From JAKLHL01 sp964411885 (lineage in GTDB: Bacteria > Bdellovibrionota > JAFGOL01): a stretch of DNA of 27,025 bases. The position numbers and the translations under genes were made by a program. How positions within the stretch are numbered: the stretch's first letter is position 1; each line of letters starts with the position of its first letter. The notes under the pieces were generated by a model. That model saw nothing but the letters and a program-made list of their open reading frames with translations, did not search any database and was not told the origin of the DNA. Shown one piece after another: positions 24,197-27,025 of the stretch. The DNA is taken from the NCBI GenBank assembly GCA_964411885.1, contig CAYPMK010000018.1, forward strand, positions 1 to 27,025. Reading direction: 5' to 3'.

Positions 24197-24775
24197 CTAT
24201 GGTTTTATTCTGCCTTCTTTCCAATGCTTTCTGCATAAAGAGATATATGATTCGTTACCACCTATTTTTACCTGTTCGCCCTCGTAAACTGCTTTGCCAT
24301 CATGTATCCTTGTATTCATAATTGCTTTCTTTCCACACCAGCATATCGTCTTTAGTTCCTCTATGCTATCTGCAAAAGAAAGTAGCGCTTGGCTACCGGG
24401 GAAAAGTTCTCCTCTAAAATCTGTCCTTAAGCCGTATGCAATACAAGGAATGTTCAACTCATCAATGGCAGAACAAAGCTCAAGAACCTGCTTTCTTGTC
24501 ATGAATTGTGCCTCGTCTATCAAGATACAATCTATTTTTTTGTCTTTCTTTTGTTCTTTTATTAGATCTAATATATCGGCTTTATCGTCAAAGATAGTAG
24601 TACAACACTCTATCCCTATCCTTGATCGGATCAAAGACGAGCTCTCTCTTTTATCAACAGCTGGTTTAAGGACCAATACCGTTTGTCCTCTTTCTTCGTA
24701 ATTATGCTTAACCTGTATGAGCTGAGTGGTCTTACCAGCGTTCATTGCGGAATATCTAAAATAAAGTTTAGCCAT
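24197..24775 (-). CDS. tdk: Thymidine kinase, type II
   Basis: A 192-residue kinase that phosphorylates thymidine and deoxyuridine with ATP. It shows the P-loop YSAMNAGKTTQL (9-19), the IDEAQF Walker B-like segment (86-91), the GLRTDFRGELFPGS loop and the C-terminal zinc site C145, C147, C181 and H184. The TICWCGKKA and GEQVKIGGNESY stretches closely match proteobacterial enzymes. It heads a salvage operon with cdd, since deoxyuridine made by Cdd is a substrate for Tdk. The 46-bp divergent gap to the next gene has TTTACA and GATAAT on the minus strand, but spaced too closely for a firm promoter call. Confidence 0.95.
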   Translation of the reverse strand: MAKLYFRYSAMNAGKTTQLIQVKHNYEERGQTVLVLKPAVDKRESSSLIRSRIGIECCTTIFDDKADILDLIKEQKKDKKIDCILIDEAQFMTRKQVLELCSAIDELNIPCIAYGLRTDFRGELFPGSQALLSFADSIEELKTICWCGKKAIMNTRIHDGKAVYEGEQVKIGGNESYISLCRKHWKEGRIKP

Positions 24776-24821
24776 AATTCCGTTTTATTATCAAACATAG
24801 GGGCTTTGTAAAGTTCTTAAT

Positions 24822-26564
24822 ATGGAATATACTCCTTTTATGGAACATAAAGATCATAAATTAAAGATGTTCGTGCCAATGACCTCTGAAGAAATAAAAG
24901 CTAGGGGCTGGAACGGACTTGATATATTGTTTATAAGTGGGGATGCCTATATAGATCACCATAGTTTTGGTGTACCATTACTAGCAAGATATTTAATGCA
25001 TAAGGGTTACAAGGTTGGAATAATAAGTCAGCCAAAAACTGCAGAGGACATAAAGAAATTAGGTGAGCCAAAACTATTTATTGGTATAGGCACCGGCGTT
25101 GTTGATTCAATGATAAATAATTACACTGCAGATAAAAAACCTCGTCGTGATGACCAATATTCAGAGGGTGGAAAAGGTGGAACAAGGCCAGATAACGCAG
25201 GCGTTGAGTATTCAAAAATGGCAAGACAAGCATTCCCTAACTCATTCATAATAGGTGGTGGAGTAGAAATATCCTTAAGAAGATTGTCCCACTACGACTA
25301 CTGGCAGAACAAGGTACTACCTTCTATCCTTATCACAGGTTCTTACAATCTTGTCATATACGGAATGGCAGAGCATCCAAGTTTGGAAGTCTGTAAAGCT
25401 TTAGAAAAAAATGACAAAAAAAACTTATATAAGATAAGAGGTGTTGCATACCTTAGTTCAAAACAAGATTCTAGGAGTATAAATAACAGACTTATACTTC
25501 CATCTCACGAAGAAGTAAGTGGTGATAAGAAAAAGTTCCTAAAGACTACGCTATTGTATATGGAACAAAGCAACCCCCTTAACGCAAAAACCTTGGTACA
25601 AGATTACAGGAATAAATCTGTTGTAATAAATCCGCCTTCACTCCCACTAACAGAAAGTGAAATGGACGAAATATACGACCTTGATTTCACAAAAGAACAA
25701 CACTACTCATATAAGGAAAAAATCCCTGCTCTAGAAATGATACAGAACTCCATCAGTATAAACAGAGGCTGTTTTGGAGGCTGTACGTTTTGCGCCCTAA
25801 CTCTGCATCAGGGAAAAATAGTTCAGTCACGTTCAAAAGGTTCTGTCGTAAAAGAAGTTCAAAAGCTAACAAACAAGAATTCATTTAAGGGAATAATAAG
25901 TGATCTTGGTGGACCAACAGCAAACATGTATAAACTGTCTTGTAAAGATATAGAAAAACAAAAAATATGTATTAGAACATCCTGTCTTTACCCTAATATA
26001 TGCAAGAACCTTAATACAGACCACAGCGAACAAATAGAATTATTAGAGGCTGTATCTAAAATAAACGGTGTAAGAAGGGTTTTCATCGCAAGTGGTGTGA
26101 GGTACGATCTTGCCTTGTGCGATAAAAAATACCTTAAAAAACTCATATCAGATCATGTAAGTGGACAATTAAAAGTAGCTCCAGAACATAACGACGAAGA
26201 AGTGTTGGCACTAATGGGCAAACCATCATTCAAAACTTTCCTAGAGTTTAGGGAATTATTCTATCAAATATCAAAGTCCGTTAATAAAGAACAATATCTA
26301 GTTCCCTATTTCATCTCTGCATTCCCCGGAACCACTAGTTCAAAGATGAAAGCATTAGAGGCTTGGTTAAGAAAAGAGAATTGGAAATTACAACAGGTAC
26401 AAAATTTTATTCCACTACCCATGACTCTTGCTTCGGCAATGTATTGGTCCGAACTTGACTACAATACTAAAGAACACCTTTATGTACCCAAAACCCAAGA
26501 AGATCGCAAGGAACAGAGGAATAGGCTTCAAAGCCATAGGGCTACAAAAACAAAAAAGATGTAA
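24822..26564 (+). CDS. ygiQ: YgiQ-family radical SAM protein
   Basis: A 580-residue radical SAM protein of the YgiQ family, whose physiological reaction is unknown. The N-terminal domain has the family's FISGDAYIDHHSFG (37-50), a GGKGGTRPDNAGVEYS segment and FIIGGGVEISLRR. The SAM/[4Fe-4S] motif is CFGGCTFC (C317, C321, C324) in SINRGCFGGCTFCAL. Later family stretches such as SGVRYDL, VAPEHND, VPYFISAFPGT and QNFIPLPMT are intact. It is shorter than E. coli YgiQ (about 739 residues) because the C-terminal extension is missing, as in many anaerobes. No normal ribosome-binding site is seen directly before the ATG; AGGGG lies about 20 bases upstream. It is divergent from tdk. Confidence 0.92.
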   Translation: MEYTPFMEHKDHKLKMFVPMTSEEIKARGWNGLDILFISGDAYIDHHSFGVPLLARYLMHKGYKVGIISQPKTAEDIKKLGEPKLFIGIGTGVVDSMINNYTADKKPRRDDQYSEGGKGGTRPDNAGVEYSKMARQAFPNSFIIGGGVEISLRRLSHYDYWQNKVLPSILITGSYNLVIYGMAEHPSLEVCKALEKNDKKNLYKIRGVAYLSSKQDSRSINNRLILPSHEEVSGDKKKFLKTTLLYMEQSNPLNAKTLVQDYRNKSVVINPPSLPLTESEMDEIYDLDFTKEQHYSYKEKIPALEMIQNSISINRGCFGGCTFCALTLHQGKIVQSRSKGSVVKEVQKLTNKNSFKGIISDLGGPTANMYKLSCKDIEKQKICIRTSCLYPNICKNLNTDHSEQIELLEAVSKINGVRRVFIASGVRYDLALCDKKYLKKLISDHVSGQLKVAPEHNDEEVLALMGKPSFKTFLEFRELFYQISKSVNKEQYLVPYFISAFPGTTSSKMKALEAWLRKENWKLQQVQNFIPLPMTLASAMYWSELDYNTKEHLYVPKTQEDRKEQRNRLQSHRATKTKKM

Positions 26565-26572
26565 AATAAATA

Positions 26573-26600
26573 TTGACTTTTATTGTTAAATTGTAATAAT
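26573..26600 (+). promoter_or_regulatory. Promoter of the trypsin-like protease gene
   Basis: TTGACT (26573-26578) and AATAAT (26595-26600) are 16 bp apart, with an extended -10 TGT just before the second hexamer. The -10 ends 12 bases before the ATG, implying a leader of about six bases without a ribosome-binding site. Confidence 0.6.
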
Positions 26601-26612
26601 AAACACTCTATT

Positions 26613-27025
26613 ATGTCACCATTTAAAAAATTAATAGTATTTACGCTTTTACTCTTAAGCACCCAAAGCTATGCACAAAAAAACAAAATAGATAAAACAG
26701 AATGGTCTGATCAAGAAATAGATGATCTAAAAAAACAAGTAGTAAACATTTATGTTAACAATCCTTTCCCTATCGGCTTTGATTATTCAATGGGTGACTC
26801 AACAGGAACAGGATTTATCGCCGACAAAGAACTAGGTCTTATAGTAAGCAATGCACACGTAACCTCTAAAGGCCCTGCAATAATTACTATAGAATTAATT
26901 ACCGGAGACAGAGTTTCTGGAAAGGTTATCTACTACGACTATTATCATGATTTCTCTATAATAAAATTCGACCCAAGCAACCTTGATATTAAAGAAGCAA
27001 AAATAGGATCTTCACTAACACTAAA
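26613..27025 (+). CDS. Secreted HtrA/trypsin-like serine protease (3' partial)
   Basis: The first 137 codons of a gene cut by the window end. It opens with a signal peptide: Lys-Lys n-region, FTLLLLS core and probable cleavage after SYA at residue 21. Residues 64-82 (STGTGFIADKELGLIVSNAH) match the start of HtrA/DegP-type chymotrypsin folds, with catalytic His82. The Asp in HDFSIIKFD (D113) is the second triad residue. The catalytic Ser and any PDZ domains lie beyond the window. It would act in the periplasm or outside the cell in protein quality control or peptide supply. The start is the first ATG of the frame. There is no ribosome-binding site, but a good promoter lies immediately upstream. 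Confidence 0.85.
   Translation, partial: MSPFKKLIVFTLLLLSTQSYAQKNKIDKTEWSDQEIDDLKKQVVNIYVNNPFPIGFDYSMGDSTGTGFIADKELGLIVSNAHVTSKGPAIITIELITGDRVSGKVIYYDYYHDFSIIKFDPSNLDIKEAKIGSSLTL

Noticed and set aside
24332..24344. CxC instead of CxxC in the thymidine kinase zinc site
   Set aside because: The same CxCG spacing is found in proteobacterial type II enzymes; it is ordinary.

Overview
The window reads as a compact, low-GC chromosome segment from a strictly anaerobic, fermentative bacterium. Secreted proteins carry classical signal peptides. Shine-Dalgarno sites of the GGAGG type precede most genes. There is no tRNA, rRNA, CRISPR array, insertion sequence or phage gene. A gut or sediment lineage such as Elusimicrobiota or another uncultured anaerobic phylum would fit, but the sequence alone does not settle the taxon.

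Left end (1-3731): two large proteins of unknown function lie in tandem. The first is open at the window edge and carries an HExxH-type motif. The second has a signal peptide and ankyrin-like segments. Their N-terminal parts differ, but both end in the same roughly 100-residue domain, which I do not recognise. They are followed by an ornithine aminotransferase (rocD) with an unusual dyad-rich leader, translationally coupled to a TSUP-family permease (3789-5752).

Centre (5711-14579, minus strand): this is the most striking unit. It is a tightly packed operon rex - hydC - hydB - hydA - [FeFe]-hydrogenase-like sensor kinase - receiver - receiver - receiver/histidine kinase. Gaps are 2-12 bp or ATGA/GTTGA overlaps. 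A Rex-operator-like palindrome sits at the predicted transcription start of rex, so the operon should respond to NADH/NAD+. The HydABC products look like a trimeric NAD(H)-linked, probably electron-bifurcating hydrogenase. The next product fuses a modified H-cluster domain to a histidine kinase, so it may sense H2 or redox state. None of the three receiver proteins has a DNA-binding output domain.

Right half (14632-27025): tdh-kbl turns threonine into glycine and acetyl-CoA. It is divergent from an EamA permease, and a 27-bp dyad separates the two. A POT peptide transporter and an OPT oligopeptide transporter form an operon, followed by an HU-family gene with its own promoter. Then come a radical SAM protein with an apparent B12-binding-like N-terminus, a tdk-cdd nucleoside-salvage pair, a YgiQ-family radical SAM protein, and the start of a secreted HtrA/trypsin-like protease cut by the window edge.

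Together, peptide uptake, threonine and ornithine catabolism and an NADH-controlled hydrogenase suggest an organism that ferments peptides and amino acids and disposes of electrons as H2, adjusting to NADH and perhaps to H2. This metabolic picture is inference from gene content. Nearly all the DNA is coding; the longest gene-free stretch is about 130 bp (21398-21527).
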